Positions 1 to 10,645 are shown, counted from the stretch's first letter. The stretch: 20,840 nucleotides of DNA from an uncultured Verrucomicrobiota bacterium (GCA_946482165.1 CAMLQS010000044.1:1-20840); one strand, 5' to 3'. A program made the numbers and translations. The notes: a model not told the origin generated them from the letters alone.

Positions 1-1
1 C

Positions 2-106
2 GGCGTGCATCTGGTCAAAAAACTCATGACCCATGCCGCCTACGCCCGCCGCGACAACCGTAACATTCTCACCCTTGAGCGCGTCCTCGGCTTCGCAGCG
101 TCCTAA
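2..106 (+). CDS. RsbW-type ATP-binding protein, C-terminal end (partial)
   Basis: An open frame enters from the left edge and stops with TAA at 104-106, giving 34 residues. The string GVHLVKKLM followed by RRDNRNILTLER resembles the last helix and strand of anti-sigma-factor Ser kinases of the RsbW/SpoIIAB type (HATPase_c fold), where a G-[LIV]-H-[LFI]-V-[KR]-x-L-M helix precedes a short GRN-[VI]-LTL strand. Such proteins bind a sigma factor and phosphorylate STAS antagonists; they may also form the C-terminus of a PP2C-type phosphatase. Only the tail is present, so the ATP-binding boxes cannot be checked. The next gene starts 14 bp downstream on the same strand, so the two may be co-transcribed. 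Three STAS genes lie further right in the window, which fits a partner-switching system. Family assignment rests on this short tail alone. Confidence 0.6.
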   Translation, partial: GVHLVKKLMTHAAYARRDNRNILTLERVLGFAAS

Positions 107-120
107 TCCCCTTCCCCGGC

Positions 121-906
121 ATGATCCCCCGTCGTCTCACGTCAGTCCTTTCTCTCTCCGCCTTCCTCCTTGGTTCCCAGCTCTCCGCCGCAGAGCCCGC
201 CACAACGCCGACGCCCGCCCCCGTCCGCGCCCTCCTGGTCACCGGCGGTTGCTGCCACAACTACCCGCTCCAGACCCAGGCCATCAAAGAATCGATCGCC
301 GAGACCAAGTCGCTCGCCGTCGAATGGACCGTCGTCAACGAAGGCGGCGCCGGCACGCGCGCCGAGATCGCCCTCTACGAGAAGGCAGACTGGGCCGACG
401 CCTACGACATCGTCGTGCACAACGCCTGCTTCGCCGACACCGCCAACATCGACTACATCCGCCGCATCACCGCCGCCCACCGCCGCGGCAAACCCGCCCT
501 CGTCATCCACTGCGCCATGCACAGCTACCGCGCCGCCAAGGAGGACGACTGGCGCGAGTTCCTCGGCGTCACCAGCCGCCGCCACGACCACCAGGCCCGC
601 TACCCGGTCGCCGTCGTCCAGCCCGATCACCCCGTGATGAAAGGCTTTCCCGCCAACTGGGTGACCCCGAAAGACGAACTCTACACCCTCGAAAAAATCT
701 GGCCCGGCGCCACCCCGCTCGCCACCGCCGTCAGCGAAGCCGACGGGGCCGTCCACCCCGTCATCTGGGTCAACGACTACCACGGCGCGCGCGTTTTCGG
801 CACCACCTTCGGCCACTCCGACGAGACCTTCCTCGACCCCGTCTTCCGCGACCTGCTCGCGCGCGGCTTCGTCTGGGCCCTCGGTCACGCCACCGCGGCC
901 AAGTAA
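121..906 (+). CDS. Secreted ThuA-domain protein
   Basis: The 261-residue protein starts with a Sec signal peptide: MIPRR, a hydrophobic stretch to about residue 20, and a likely cut near LSAAEP. The rest is one ThuA-like domain with a glutamine-amidotransferase-like fold. Visible family blocks are GGCCHNYPLQ (42-51), the core strand and turn HCAMHSYR (130-137), and PVIWVNDYHGARVFGTTFGHS split across 213-233. Members are tied to sugar or trehalose utilisation and are common as secreted proteins in Verrucomicrobiota and Planctomycetota, but the reaction is not established. The ATG at 121 is followed at once by the signal peptide, which supports this start; no good Shine-Dalgarno is seen in the CT-rich leader. 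It follows the RsbW-like tail by 14 bp and converges on the kinase gene ending at 1000. Confidence 0.9.
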   Translation: MIPRRLTSVLSLSAFLLGSQLSAAEPATTPTPAPVRALLVTGGCCHNYPLQTQAIKESIAETKSLAVEWTVVNEGGAGTRAEIALYEKADWADAYDIVVHNACFADTANIDYIRRITAAHRRGKPALVIHCAMHSYRAAKEDDWREFLGVTSRRHDHQARYPVAVVQPDHPVMKGFPANWVTPKDELYTLEKIWPGATPLATAVSEADGAVHPVIWVNDYHGARVFGTTFGHSDETFLDPVFRDLLARGFVWALGHATAAK

Positions 907-999
907 ATTTCGGCGGTCCAATCTCCGAGGCAGAGCGGGACAGCCGGGACCGCCGCGGATCGCGAGCGTAGCCGCTTTCGCCGGAAGCCGCCCCGCGCG
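907..999. terminator. Convergent intergenic hairpin, possible terminator
   Basis: The 93-bp gap between the convergent ThuA and kinase 1 genes holds a perfect 9-bp inverted repeat, CGGCGGTCC (911-919) and GGACCGCCG (947-955), with a 27-nt spacer. There is no T-run on either side, so it is not a classical intrinsic terminator. Its position between two facing stop codons suggests transcription termination or transcript-end protection for both genes. The rest of the gap holds no gene. Confidence 0.35.
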
Positions 1000-3900
1000 C
1001 TACAGCTTCGTGATCCGAAAACTCCGCAGCCGGATCATCGCGTCGAAGCCGCCCACGAACGCCACCCCGCCGTGGTCGAGCGTCCGCCCTCCGATGGGCT
1101 CGCCCATCTGCTCGTCGACGACATCCACGATCTTTCGCTCGTCGATCCACACCTGTATCCGCGTTCCCAGCACATCGATCCGGAAGCGGTTCCCCTCCAC
1201 CGGATCGAGGCTCACATTGCTCCCGCCGGCGAGGCGACGATCCCCGTCGCTTTGGCTGTTCCCCCAACCCTTCGGCTGACGGCAGTAGCTGTTGTAGTGC
1301 GCCGTGAGGCTCCAGTTCCCCGGCCCCTCGAAGCCCAGCACATAGGCGCTCGTTCCCGCTTCGTTCCAACTCTCCTTCTTGTCGACGACGTGGAACGCGA
1401 TCATCGCCCCGTGAAAATCCAACCCCAGCCCGTGCGGATTCAGCGCCGGGTCCACGCCCGGCACGAGCAGATCGGCCTCGACGCGATAATCCCGCCACTC
1501 CGGGTTGCCGATGTTCGTGACGACCTCCGGCCCTCGCCCGCGACCCCAGTGGCCGTAGTCGTATCCCGGCCGCACCTTTGGCAGCGAAACCAAACCCGCC
1601 CCCGAACCCTCCCGCACTTCGAACAAAGTCCGCCACGCCTGCCATTCGACCCCGCCAAAGGAAACGGTCTCCGGCCGCACGGCCTCGCCCTCGTCGCCTC
1701 CCGCCGCTTCGATCGCTTGTTCGATTCGTGCTCCATTCCCAGGGATCGCCACCGACGAACTCCCCGTCCCGCCCACGATCTCCGTTGCGGAGGATGCCGC
1801 CTTCTTCTCCTGCCGCACCAGCTTGTAGCGGATCCTCACCCCGCGCGAGTTCTCGGCGAGCGCGGTGATCTGCATGATGCCCATGCCGCCTTGGATGGTT
1901 TTGAAGAGCCACACCTTCGGCAGCCCATCTCCGCGTCCCGTGTCGCCGGTGAAGCCGGGGAAGGGAGCGTTTCCGACAACGCGGATCACCTGTTCCGCCG
2001 TCAGCGTGTCCCACTGCTCGCGCGGGACGGACTCGATGACCAGATGCGCGGTGGCGGACAAGGTCCCGTTCTTGGAGAAATTTATGGACGCGGAAGGGAA
2101 ATCCTCGTGCGGATATTTCCCCGAATCCAAATCAAGCCAACCGGTAAACCCGTCGGACGCGAACGGGAGATCACGCTCCACCACCGGCGCGAAAGACGCC
2201 TGCGCCGGATCACCGGCCGGAAGCGCCGAGGAGGACGGTGCAGATCCCGGGCGCCTCCCCTGAGCCCTCAGCTTTCGCTCCGCTTCGTCGATCTTCGCGC
2301 GATAAGCGGCGACATTCCTCGCCTTCCAGTATTCGGGACTCCCCACCGCCTTCACCAGATAGCTGAACCTGAGCCCGTCGGCGGCGGTCCGCGTGCCTCC
2401 GGATTCGTGGCGGCTCCACGCGGCGACCTTTTTGGCAACGGCTCCGCTCCCTTCGTCATAGGTCTCGATGATCTGGTCTGCGTTCAGCCCGAAGCTCGGC
2501 GAGGAGGAGGTGATGAGAATGCCATCCGCAGGGTAACGCAGGATCTGATGTCGGCCGTTTTCCGGCAGCTCCGGGAAGCCGGGCTGGCCGTAAACCAGAA
2601 CCACAAAGTCCTCGTAACCCTCCGGGATCTTATGCCAGGGAAACTTGTGCGCTCCCGCAGCCACGCGCACGGCGATGGCAAGGGTCAATCCGGCCAGCAG
2701 ACCCCCGCCGATACCAAGCCCAAGCGCCCATTTTCGCCAACCAGCGGAGGCCTTCGCCGCAATCCCGCCGACTCTTTCCTTCTCACTCGTGCCCAACCGG
2801 GAATCCCTCGTCTCGCCGCCAACCACCCGGCGCCAAACCCAGTGGATGAAGAGCACGTTGCCCGCGATCAAACACCCCAGCGCGACCGCCCACAGGCCGA
2901 TCACTCCCAGCGTAAGGTGCTCCAAGCCTCTCGCGAATCGAACAATTGGCAGCACCACCACCAGGTTCAACGCGAGCAGGGGAAACAACAGCCCGTCGAA
3001 CACCGCCAGCCACAGCCCGTGCAACCCTCCCGCCGAACGGCGGATCTGCGAGGCCGCCACCCACCCGCAAAGCGTCATGACGCACATGCCAAGAAGCAGA
3101 ATCAAGATGCCCGGCCACCTCGTCCCATTCACCCAGCCCAAAACAAACGGCAGACCGGTGAAGGAAAACGTGATTCCAGCGACCGCCCCGAACAGCGCCG
3201 TGGGTGAAAACCGCGTCGCCCCCGCGGCCCCGCCACCTCTCGCCCCCGTCCGCGCCCCCTCCGCCGCCACCGTCTCCACCTGCGTCTTAAACTCCGTCGC
3301 GGTCGCGTAGCGCAGCTCGGGCTGCTTTTCCAGCGCCCGCAGCACGATCTCGTCCAGCCGCACGTCGATCTGGACCTTGCGCGACGGAGCCACCACCTCG
3401 CGCCCCGGCCGCTCGCCCGTCAGCATCTCGTAGAGCACGACGCCGAGCGCATAGATGTCCGCGCGATGATCCGCCGCGGGTTTCGCGCCGCCCTGCTCCG
3501 GCGCCATGTAGGGCGGCGTCCCCGCCCGTTCGCCCGTGCCGCCCGCGCCATCGCCGCCGACCAACGCGGCGATGCCGAAGTCGGCGATCTTCACCCTGCC
3601 CTCGCGGTCGAGCAGCAGGTTCTCGGGCTTGATGTCGCGATGCACCACCCCGTGGTCGTGCGCGTATTGCAGCGCCTCGCACACCGGCGGCACGATCGCC
3701 AGCGCCTGACGAGGCTCGATCTTCCCCTCGCGCAGCAGATCGCGAAGGTTCACCCCGTCGACGAACTCCATCACGATGTAGAACAGGCCGCCGGTCTCGC
3801 CGAAGTCGTGGATCGTGACGATGTGCGGGTGGCTGAGCTTCGCCAACAGCTCCGCCTCTCGCGCGAACCGCTCCGCGAAACGCGCATCGTGCTCGCGCCC

Positions 3901-4209
3901 GGGGGCGAGGATTTTGATCGCGACGAGGCGGTTGAGGGATTTTTGCCGCGCCTTGTAAACCACGCCCATGCCGCCGCGCCCGAGGCAGGAAAGGATTTCG
4001 AACTGGGGAAACTTGCCCGCGATCTCCTCCGGCGCGGGCGGCGGCGGCTGGGGTTTTGCGCTGGACGAAGAAGAAGCGGCGGCGGGGTCGAACGCGGTGC
4101 CGGACGCGAGCGCCTGGGCGAGGAGACAAGCGGGGCAGACCTGATGCTGGCTCTCGGCCGGCACGGGTTTTCCGCATTCGGGGCAACGGGGAAGGGAATG
4201 GGAGTTCAT
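1000..4209 (-). CDS. Ser/Thr protein kinase 1 with zinc ribbon, membrane segments and DUF1080-like C-terminal domain
   Basis: The protein has 1069 residues. Residues 9-28 form a zinc ribbon with CPEC and CPAC. A complete Hanks-type kinase domain spans about 71-310: glycine loop GRGGMG (77-82), Lys99 in AIK, catalytic HRDIKPEN (190-197), DFG (210-212) and GTPPYMAPE with Thr231 in the activation segment. Four to five hydrophobic segments lie between about 335 and 516. The region after 517 is therefore probably outside the cytoplasm. It ends in a domain (about 845-1069) resembling DUF1080/3-keto-disaccharide hydrolase or LamG-type beta sandwiches, with EWRDYRVEADL, GNWSLTAHYNSY and VWIDERKIVDV. 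This could be a sensory ligand-binding domain. ATG 4209 is preceded by a TGTAACG motif but only a weak Shine-Dalgarno. The paired sigma gene (sigma 1) lies upstream but is separated by a reversed ATPase gene. Signalling input and targets are unknown. Confidence 0.93.
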   Translation of the reverse strand: MNSHSLPRCPECGKPVPAESQHQVCPACLLAQALASGTAFDPAAASSSSSAKPQPPPPAPEEIAGKFPQFEILSCLGRGGMGVVYKARQKSLNRLVAIKILAPGREHDARFAERFAREAELLAKLSHPHIVTIHDFGETGGLFYIVMEFVDGVNLRDLLREGKIEPRQALAIVPPVCEALQYAHDHGVVHRDIKPENLLLDREGRVKIADFGIAALVGGDGAGGTGERAGTPPYMAPEQGGAKPAADHRADIYALGVVLYEMLTGERPGREVVAPSRKVQIDVRLDEIVLRALEKQPELRYATATEFKTQVETVAAEGARTGARGGGAAGATRFSPTALFGAVAGITFSFTGLPFVLGWVNGTRWPGILILLLGMCVMTLCGWVAASQIRRSAGGLHGLWLAVFDGLLFPLLALNLVVVLPIVRFARGLEHLTLGVIGLWAVALGCLIAGNVLFIHWVWRRVVGGETRDSRLGTSEKERVGGIAAKASAGWRKWALGLGIGGGLLAGLTLAIAVRVAAGAHKFPWHKIPEGYEDFVVLVYGQPGFPELPENGRHQILRYPADGILITSSSPSFGLNADQIIETYDEGSGAVAKKVAAWSRHESGGTRTAADGLRFSYLVKAVGSPEYWKARNVAAYRAKIDEAERKLRAQGRRPGSAPSSSALPAGDPAQASFAPVVERDLPFASDGFTGWLDLDSGKYPHEDFPSASINFSKNGTLSATAHLVIESVPREQWDTLTAEQVIRVVGNAPFPGFTGDTGRGDGLPKVWLFKTIQGGMGIMQITALAENSRGVRIRYKLVRQEKKAASSATEIVGGTGSSSVAIPGNGARIEQAIEAAGGDEGEAVRPETVSFGGVEWQAWRTLFEVREGSGAGLVSLPKVRPGYDYGHWGRGRGPEVVTNIGNPEWRDYRVEADLLVPGVDPALNPHGLGLDFHGAMIAFHVVDKKESWNEAGTSAYVLGFEGPGNWSLTAHYNSYCRQPKGWGNSQSDGDRRLAGGSNVSLDPVEGNRFRIDVLGTRIQVWIDERKIVDVVDEQMGEPIGGRTLDHGGVAFVGGFDAMIRLRSFRITKL

Positions 4210-4221
4210 CTCTATGCCGCT

Positions 4222-4248
4222 CTTCCGCGTCCGGGGTGGAACGTTACA
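4222..4248 (-). promoter_or_regulatory. Candidate ECF-type promoter of kinase 1 (TGTAACG motif)
   Basis: Read on the minus strand, TGTAACG (4248-4242) is followed 14 nt later by CGGAAG (4227-4222), and the kinase 1 ATG starts 32 nt after the first block. The same first block, at nearly the same distance, precedes kinase 2 and sigma 2. TGTAAC carries the AAC core common to -35 elements of ECF sigma factors. Its use as a promoter is inferred; if correct, the transcript would start only a few nt before the ATG. Confidence 0.45.
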
Positions 4249-4474
4249 GAAAAAATTTAGCCGACGGTAACGGCGAGAGACAGCGATGCTCAGTCGGGAG
4301 ATTGATCGGCGACGATGAGATCGAGCGGAAACTTTGGCTAGCTCGGATGCTTATGAAACACGGAGCGAAGCCGAACCGTGGCGGCGGGAGCAGCGCGCAA
4401 AGTCGAAGCGACCGGATGCGGCGAGGCATCCCTCCGGAGAGCGGGGTTTGGACTTGGCGAACGGGACGGAACGC

Positions 4475-5284
4475 TTGCCGGTGCCGCGCTCCTTGTTCGT
4501 GCTTCGTCGGGTGGTTCCCCAAAACCATTACCTCGACTCGGTGAGCTTGCTGCGCGACGACGTGGCGGACTGGTCGGCGTTTCCCTTCTGCGTGCCGGCC
4601 TTGCAGCGCTTCGAGCGCATGGACCTGCACCCCAAGGTCACGTTTCTCGTCGGGGAAAACGGATCGGGAAAATCGACGTTTCTGGAAGCCTTGGCGGAAA
4701 AGCTCGGCTTCCGATCCTCGGGCGGGAGTCGCATCGGAAACATGGCGGCGCGGGCTTATGAATCGCCCCTGGCGCCGCGCCTCCGGATCGCTCGCACGCG
4801 CAACCGGCCTTCGGATGGTTTCTTCCTGCGCGCCGAGAGTTTTCATAACTGGGCCACGGAGCTGGACGAGTTGGAGGCGACGCCGTTTTGCGGTGGCGTG
4901 CTAGCGAGCTACGGCGGAAAAAGCCTGCACGCGCAGTCGCACGGCGAATCGTTTTTGAGCCTGCTGACGCAGCGCCTGCGCGGCCACGGCGTTTACCTTT
5001 TCGACGAGCCGGAGGCGGCGCTTTCGCCACAACGTCAACTGGCCATGCTGGTGCGCATGCATGATCTGACGGAGGAGTTCTCCCAGTTTATCATCGCGAC
5101 GCATTCACCTCTGCTCATGGCCTTCCCGGGGGCTTGGATCTACCAATTCGGGCCCGACGGAGTCGGGCGCGTGGAGTTTGAGGAAACGGAACATTACCGC
5201 GTCACGCGATCCGTCATGATGGACCACAAGGCGATGATGAAAAAGCTCCTGTCGGATTATCCGGAACGCGAAAAAACCGACTGA
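4475..5284 (+). CDS. AAA/ABC-type ATPase (COG3910-like) between sigma 1 and kinase 1
   Basis: With this start the protein has 269 residues. Walker A is GENGSGKST (60-68), the ABC-like region SYGG..SHGESF precedes Walker B YLFDEPEAALSP (Asp177, Glu178), and THSP with His210 forms the switch. The block DSVSLLRDDVADWSAFPF before the P-loop is typical of small stand-alone AAA ATPases of the COG3910 type, whose substrate is unknown. The frame is open back to TTG 4334, but residues encoded there are charged and family-unlike, so a start near TTG 4475 or GTG 4481 is preferred; GGACGGA precedes it. No ATG is available in the right place, so the start is uncertain. The gene runs against its neighbours, lying between sigma 1 and kinase 1, which look like one ancestral pair. 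No transposase is nearby. Confidence 0.85.
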   Translation: MPVPRSLFVLRRVVPQNHYLDSVSLLRDDVADWSAFPFCVPALQRFERMDLHPKVTFLVGENGSGKSTFLEALAEKLGFRSSGGSRIGNMAARAYESPLAPRLRIARTRNRPSDGFFLRAESFHNWATELDELEATPFCGGVLASYGGKSLHAQSHGESFLSLLTQRLRGHGVYLFDEPEAALSPQRQLAMLVRMHDLTEEFSQFIIATHSPLLMAFPGAWIYQFGPDGVGRVEFEETEHYRVTRSVMMDHKAMMKKLLSDYPEREKTD

Positions 5285-5380
5285 CAGCCGCCGGGCGGCG
5301 GAGGCTTGCCGCATCCGGGCCAGGATGCGGTCCGCTCCCGCCTCGACCGCAAGACGAAGGCCGGTCGCCACAGGAAAAAA
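5285..5380. terminator. Hairpins between convergent ATPase and sigma 1 genes
   Basis: This 96-bp gap has two inverted repeats: CCGCC/GGCGG (5288-5292 and 5297-5301, 4-nt loop) and a perfect 8-bp stem CCGCATCC/GGATGCGG (5309-5316 and 5323-5330, 6-nt loop). On the minus strand the sigma 1 stop is followed by a T-run. The hairpins lie between two facing stop codons, which fits bidirectional termination, though no stem is directly followed by a T-tract. No gene is seen here. Confidence 0.35.
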
Positions 5381-6099
5381 TCACCCCGAAAGGGCGGCGA
5401 AGAGCGATTGCACTTCCTCGTCCACGAGGGCGGGGTCCGCGAGCGTGCGGCCGATCTCCACGCGGAGGCGCTGACGATAGCGTTTGCGCAGGCGATGCAC
5501 CGCCACACGGGCCGCGCCTTCGCTCAGGCCAAAACGGGCGGCTATCTCGGCGTAGGGCAGGCGGGCGCTGCCCACGCCGAGAAAGGGTTTCCACCGCGCG
5601 AAATCGCCGTCGGGCTCCTCGCGCTCCAAGTCGTCGAGCACCTTGTCGAGCAGCGCCGCGGCCCAGTCGCGGTCGAAGAGTTGGTCCGGCCCGGCGGCGG
5701 GGTCCGTCGGTTCGATGCCGAGGCCGGTCTCGGCGTGGCGCCAGTCGATGGAAAGGTGGGCCACGCCGCCGCCGCGTTTCAGGCGGTGCGCGTGCCGCCA
5801 GGCGCCGGCGACGTGTTTTTTTAGGCTGCCGAGGAGAAACATGCGGAAGCGGCCCCGGTCGCGGTCGGCGAGGCGAAGGCCGTCCTGCCGGAGCAGATCG
5901 GTGAAGAAACTTTGCACGAGATCCTCGGCGTCGGCGGCGCTGCGCCCGAGGCGGCGAACGTAGCGGTAGAGCGGCGGCCAGTAGGTTTGAACCAGTTCGC
6001 CCAGCGCGGCAACGGCGGCGGTGTCGCCTCCGCGCGCGGCTTCGTGGATGAGGGTCCACTGAGTGGTGTGGAAGCGGGAGGGCGGGGTGTCGGAGGCGC

Positions 6100-6103
<4 letters not shown>
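5381..6103 (-). CDS. ECF-like sigma-70 family factor (sigma 1), kinase-associated
   Basis: The 240-residue protein has sigma region 2 at about 25-110, with YRYVRRLGRSAADAEDLVQ and RGRFRMFLLGSLKKH, and region 4 at about 182-212, with LPYAEIAARFGLSEGAARV forming the helix-turn-helix. It matches sigma 2 along its whole length. The frame is open further upstream, but GTG 6103 is chosen because it overlaps the kinase 2 stop as GTGA and because the protein then aligns with sigma 2 from its first residues. Translational coupling to kinase 2 is likely. ECF groups encoded beside Ser/Thr kinases are known in Planctomycetota and Verrucomicrobiota, and in some bacteria the kinase activates the sigma by phosphorylation. 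No anti-sigma gene is adjacent. Its natural partner may be kinase 1, the next minus-strand gene, now separated by the ATPase. Confidence 0.88.
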
Positions 6104-8586
<2,483 letters not shown>

Positions 8587-8597
8587 TGTGCCGGTCT

Positions 8598-8624
8598 CTT
8601 ACGCGCGGGCGCGGTTTCGTTACA
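8598..8624 (-). promoter_or_regulatory. Candidate ECF-type promoter of kinase 2 (TGTAACG motif)
   Basis: On the minus strand TGTAACG (8624-8618) lies within a GATGTAACGAA block identical to the one before sigma 2. CGTAAG (8603-8598) follows after 14 nt, and the kinase 2 ATG begins 31 nt after the first block. The element occupies most of the 55-bp gap between sigma 2 and kinase 2. A promoter here would let kinase 2 be made independently of read-through from sigma 2. Promoter function is inferred. Confidence 0.45.
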
Positions 8625-8641
8625 TCACCTCGCAAAGAAAA

Positions 8642-9355
8642 TCACGCGCTGAGCGCGGCGAACAGCGCCCGCATCTCCTCCTCCACCTGCGCCTCGCCGA
8701 CCAAAGTCCGCGCGATCTCATCGCGTAGCCGCTGGCGATAGCGTTTGCGCAAACGATGCACCGCCACACGGGCCGCCCCCTCGCTCAACCCGAAACGCGC
8801 CGCGATCTCCGCATAGGGCAGACGATCCCCGCTGATCTCAAGAAACGGTTTCCACTCCGCGAAGTCCCGCTCCTCCCGCGTCATGTCGTCCAGGACCTTG
8901 TCGAGCAGCGCCATTGCCCAGTCCCGGTCGTAGAGCAAATCCGGACCGCTTGGGTCCGCCGGATCGATCCCCAACCCGGTCTCCGCGCTGCGCCACTCGA
9001 TGGAGAGATGTTGCGCAAACCCGCCGCGCTTCTGCCGGTGCGCACGCCGCCAGTCGTTGGCCATGTAGTGCTTGAGCGCCCCGAGCAGAAAGGCGCGAAA
9101 CCGCCCCCGCTCCCGGTCCGCCAGACGCAGCCCGTCGTTTTCCATCACATGCGCGAAAAAACCCTGCACCAGATCCTCCGCGTCCACCGCTGATCGCCCC
9201 AGGCGGCGGACATACCGGTAAAGCGGCGCCCAATAAGTCTCGAACAAGCCTCCCAGCGCCGCCACCGCCCCCGCGTCGCCCCCGCGCGCCGCCTCGCATA
9301 CCACCGTCCAATGCGTCGTGGCAAAAAGCGTGGGGTCGGAATCGCGCGCGGGCAT
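8642..9355 (-). CDS. ECF-like sigma-70 family factor (sigma 2), kinase-associated
   Basis: The 237-residue protein shows region 2 (about 25-110) with YRYVRRLGRSAVDAEDLVQ and RGRFRAFLLGALKHY, and a region 4 helix-turn-helix (about 179-210) with RLPYAEIAARFGLSEGAARV. It is a close paralogue of sigma 1; the DAED acidic patch and the region 4 helices are nearly identical. ATG 9355 has a purine-rich AGGGAGAGG about 10 nt upstream, the best ribosome-site candidate on this strand. It heads a minus-strand run with kinase 2 and sigma 1. A TGTAACG motif 35 nt upstream suggests autoregulation, as is usual for ECF sigmas. Like sigma 1 it has no recognisable anti-sigma partner, so control by the adjacent kinase is the simplest guess. 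Confidence 0.9.
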   Translation of the reverse strand: MPARDSDPTLFATTHWTVVCEAARGGDAGAVAALGGLFETYWAPLYRYVRRLGRSAVDAEDLVQGFFAHVMENDGLRLADRERGRFRAFLLGALKHYMANDWRRAHRQKRGGFAQHLSIEWRSAETGLGIDPADPSGPDLLYDRDWAMALLDKVLDDMTREERDFAEWKPFLEISGDRLPYAEIAARFGLSEGAARVAVHRLRKRYRQRLRDEIARTLVGEAQVEEEMRALFAALSA

Positions 9356-9369
9356 TCGGAAAGCCTCTC

Positions 9370-9397
9370 CCTACCAGAAATCCCGCGCTTCGTTACA
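9370..9397 (-). promoter_or_regulatory. Candidate ECF-type promoter of sigma 2 (TGTAACG motif)
   Basis: On the minus strand TGTAACG (9397-9391), inside GATGTAACGAA, lies 35 nt before the sigma 2 ATG, with GGTAGG (9375-9370) 15 nt further on. It is the third copy of the motif. All three face a gene of the sigma/kinase module, and no other CGTTACA or TGTAACG was found by eye. The rest of the 198-bp divergent gap (9356-9553) shows no further clear promoter for the STAS gene. Confidence 0.45.
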
Positions 9398-9553
9398 TCG
9401 TATCTTGCAGAAAGCCAGCTTCGCCCGTCCGCCTCCGCTCGGCAGCCCCCATGACTCAGGGCAACGATGCACGAACCGAAATCTGAACTTTCTCGTCTCA
9501 TTGCCATCCCGGCCTTGTCGCCTCCCGTTTGCTCTCTTCTGCTCCCCGCCATC

Positions 9554-9877
9554 ATGGAAATCACCGAAACCAAGCACGCCAGCGCCACCGTTCTCGCCCT
9601 CGCCGGCCGCCTCGACGGCCTCGCCAGCCCGGCCCTGGAACAACGCGTCGACGCCGTCCTCGCCTCCGGCGCCAAAGCCCTCGTGCTCGATCTCTCCGCC
9701 CTCGCCTACGTCAGCTCCGCCGGGCTGCGCGTCTTCCTCACCGCCGCGAAAAAATTCAAGACCGCCGGCGGCCGCGCCACCTTCGTCGCCCTCCCCGCCC
9801 CCATCCGCGAGGTGTTCGAGCTCTCCGGCTTTCTCACTGTTCTAGACATCCGCGCCGACGTCGCTTCCGCCGTTTAA
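9554..9877 (+). CDS. STAS-domain anti-sigma factor antagonist 1
   Basis: A 107-residue single STAS domain of SpoIIAA/RsbV type. LVLDLSALAYVSSAGLR (43-59) carries the phosphoacceptor site; by alignment to the D-S-[ST]-G motif the serine is Ser55. Such proteins are switched by phosphorylation by an RsbW-type kinase and release a sigma factor or act in other partner switches. The frame is open to 9467, but ATG 9554 is chosen because MEITE begins the first beta strand of the domain, as in relatives, and the upstream residues do not fit. The gene leads a plus-strand run with GPP34, sensor, transporter, STAS 2 and response regulator genes, 18 bp before the next start. Its kinase partner is not in this run; the RsbW-like tail at the left edge is one candidate. 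Confidence 0.9.
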   Translation: MEITETKHASATVLALAGRLDGLASPALEQRVDAVLASGAKALVLDLSALAYVSSAGLRVFLTAAKKFKTAGGRATFVALPAPIREVFELSGFLTVLDIRADVASAV

Positions 9878-9895
9878 ACTCCACCCTCCTCGACC

Positions 9896-10588
9896 ATGAG
9901 CACGCCCGCCGCCTCCGTCCCGCATCCCCACGCCCCGCTCTCCTTCGTCGAGGAAATCCTCCTCCTCGCCCTCGACGACACCACCGGCGCCCTGCGGCCG
10001 ATGCCCGTCATGGGTCTCGACTACGCCCTCGCCGGCGCGCTCCTCGCCGACCTCGCCCTCGCCAATCGCATCGACACCGACCCGCAGCAGCTCGTCGTCC
10101 TCGACCGCGCCCCCACCGGAGACCCCCTCCTCGACCGCGCCCTCGGCACCATCGCGTCCTCCCCCGCCCCGCAATCCGTCTCGCACTGGCTCGGCGTCTT
10201 CGCCTCCGAGCGCGCCACCCTCGAACGCGCCGCCCTCGAGCGCCTCGTCGCCCGAGGCATCCTTTCCCAACAGGAGAAAAAATTCCTCTGGGTCTTCGGC
10301 GTCCGCCGCTACCCCACCGTCGACAACCAGGAACGCGTCGAGGTCCGCACCCGCCTCTCCGCCCTCATCCTCGGCGAAGATCTGCCCGACCCGCGCGACG
10401 CCATCCTCATCAGCCTTCTCACCGCCAGCCACCTCCTCGCGCGCATCTTCGACGAGCCTCGCTTCCACGCCCGCGGCGAGCGCATCGCCACCCTCGCCCG
10501 CATGGACCTCGTCGGCCGCGAAGTCGCCGCCGCCATCGACACCCTCGCCCGCGTCCTTCGCTCCGCGACTCCGGTCATGGGCATGTAG
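9896..10588 (+). CDS. GPP34 (GOLPH3/Vps74) family protein
   Basis: The 230-residue protein begins LSFVEEILLLALDDTTGAL (16-34) and continues LDYALAGALLADLALANRI, the opening helices of the GPP34 family, which contains eukaryotic GOLPH3 and yeast Vps74. The mid-protein block LERLVARGILSQQEKKFLWVFGVRRYP is also typical. The eukaryotic members bind phosphatidylinositol-4-phosphate at the Golgi; bacterial members have no settled role, though a membrane or lipid association is often supposed. There is no signal peptide or membrane segment, so it is cytoplasmic or peripheral. It follows STAS 1 by 18 bp and is followed by a likely terminator, so STAS 1 and GPP34 may form their own transcript. Length matches bacterial relatives. 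Confidence 0.85.
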   Translation: MSTPAASVPHPHAPLSFVEEILLLALDDTTGALRPMPVMGLDYALAGALLADLALANRIDTDPQQLVVLDRAPTGDPLLDRALGTIASSPAPQSVSHWLGVFASERATLERAALERLVARGILSQQEKKFLWVFGVRRYPTVDNQERVEVRTRLSALILGEDLPDPRDAILISLLTASHLLARIFDEPRFHARGERIATLARMDLVGREVAAAIDTLARVLRSATPVMGM

Positions 10589-10614
10589 CCCGCTTCTCAG
10601 CCTCCTCCTTTCTC

Positions 10615-10645
10615 CGCCCGCCAGCCCACCGCTCGCGGGCGTTTT
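10615..10645 (+). terminator. Probable intrinsic terminator after GPP34 gene
   Basis: CGCCCGC (10615-10621) pairs with GCGGGCG (10635-10641) across a 13-nt loop, followed by TTTT (10642-10645). The position, 27 nt after the GPP34 stop, and the T-run fit a Rho-independent terminator. The loop is long and the T-run short, so termination may be partial. Confidence 0.5.

Noticed and set aside
907..999. Similarity between the ThuA-kinase 1 gap and the right edge (both with CCGGAAG and GCGCGC strings)
   Set aside because: The shared strings are short and GC-rich and do not align over a useful length.
1072..3207. Long plus-strand open frame of about 711 codons
   Set aside because: It is the antisense of kinase 1, whose domains are clear. 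The frame has Arg/Pro/His-rich composition and no recognisable block; high GC keeps such frames open.
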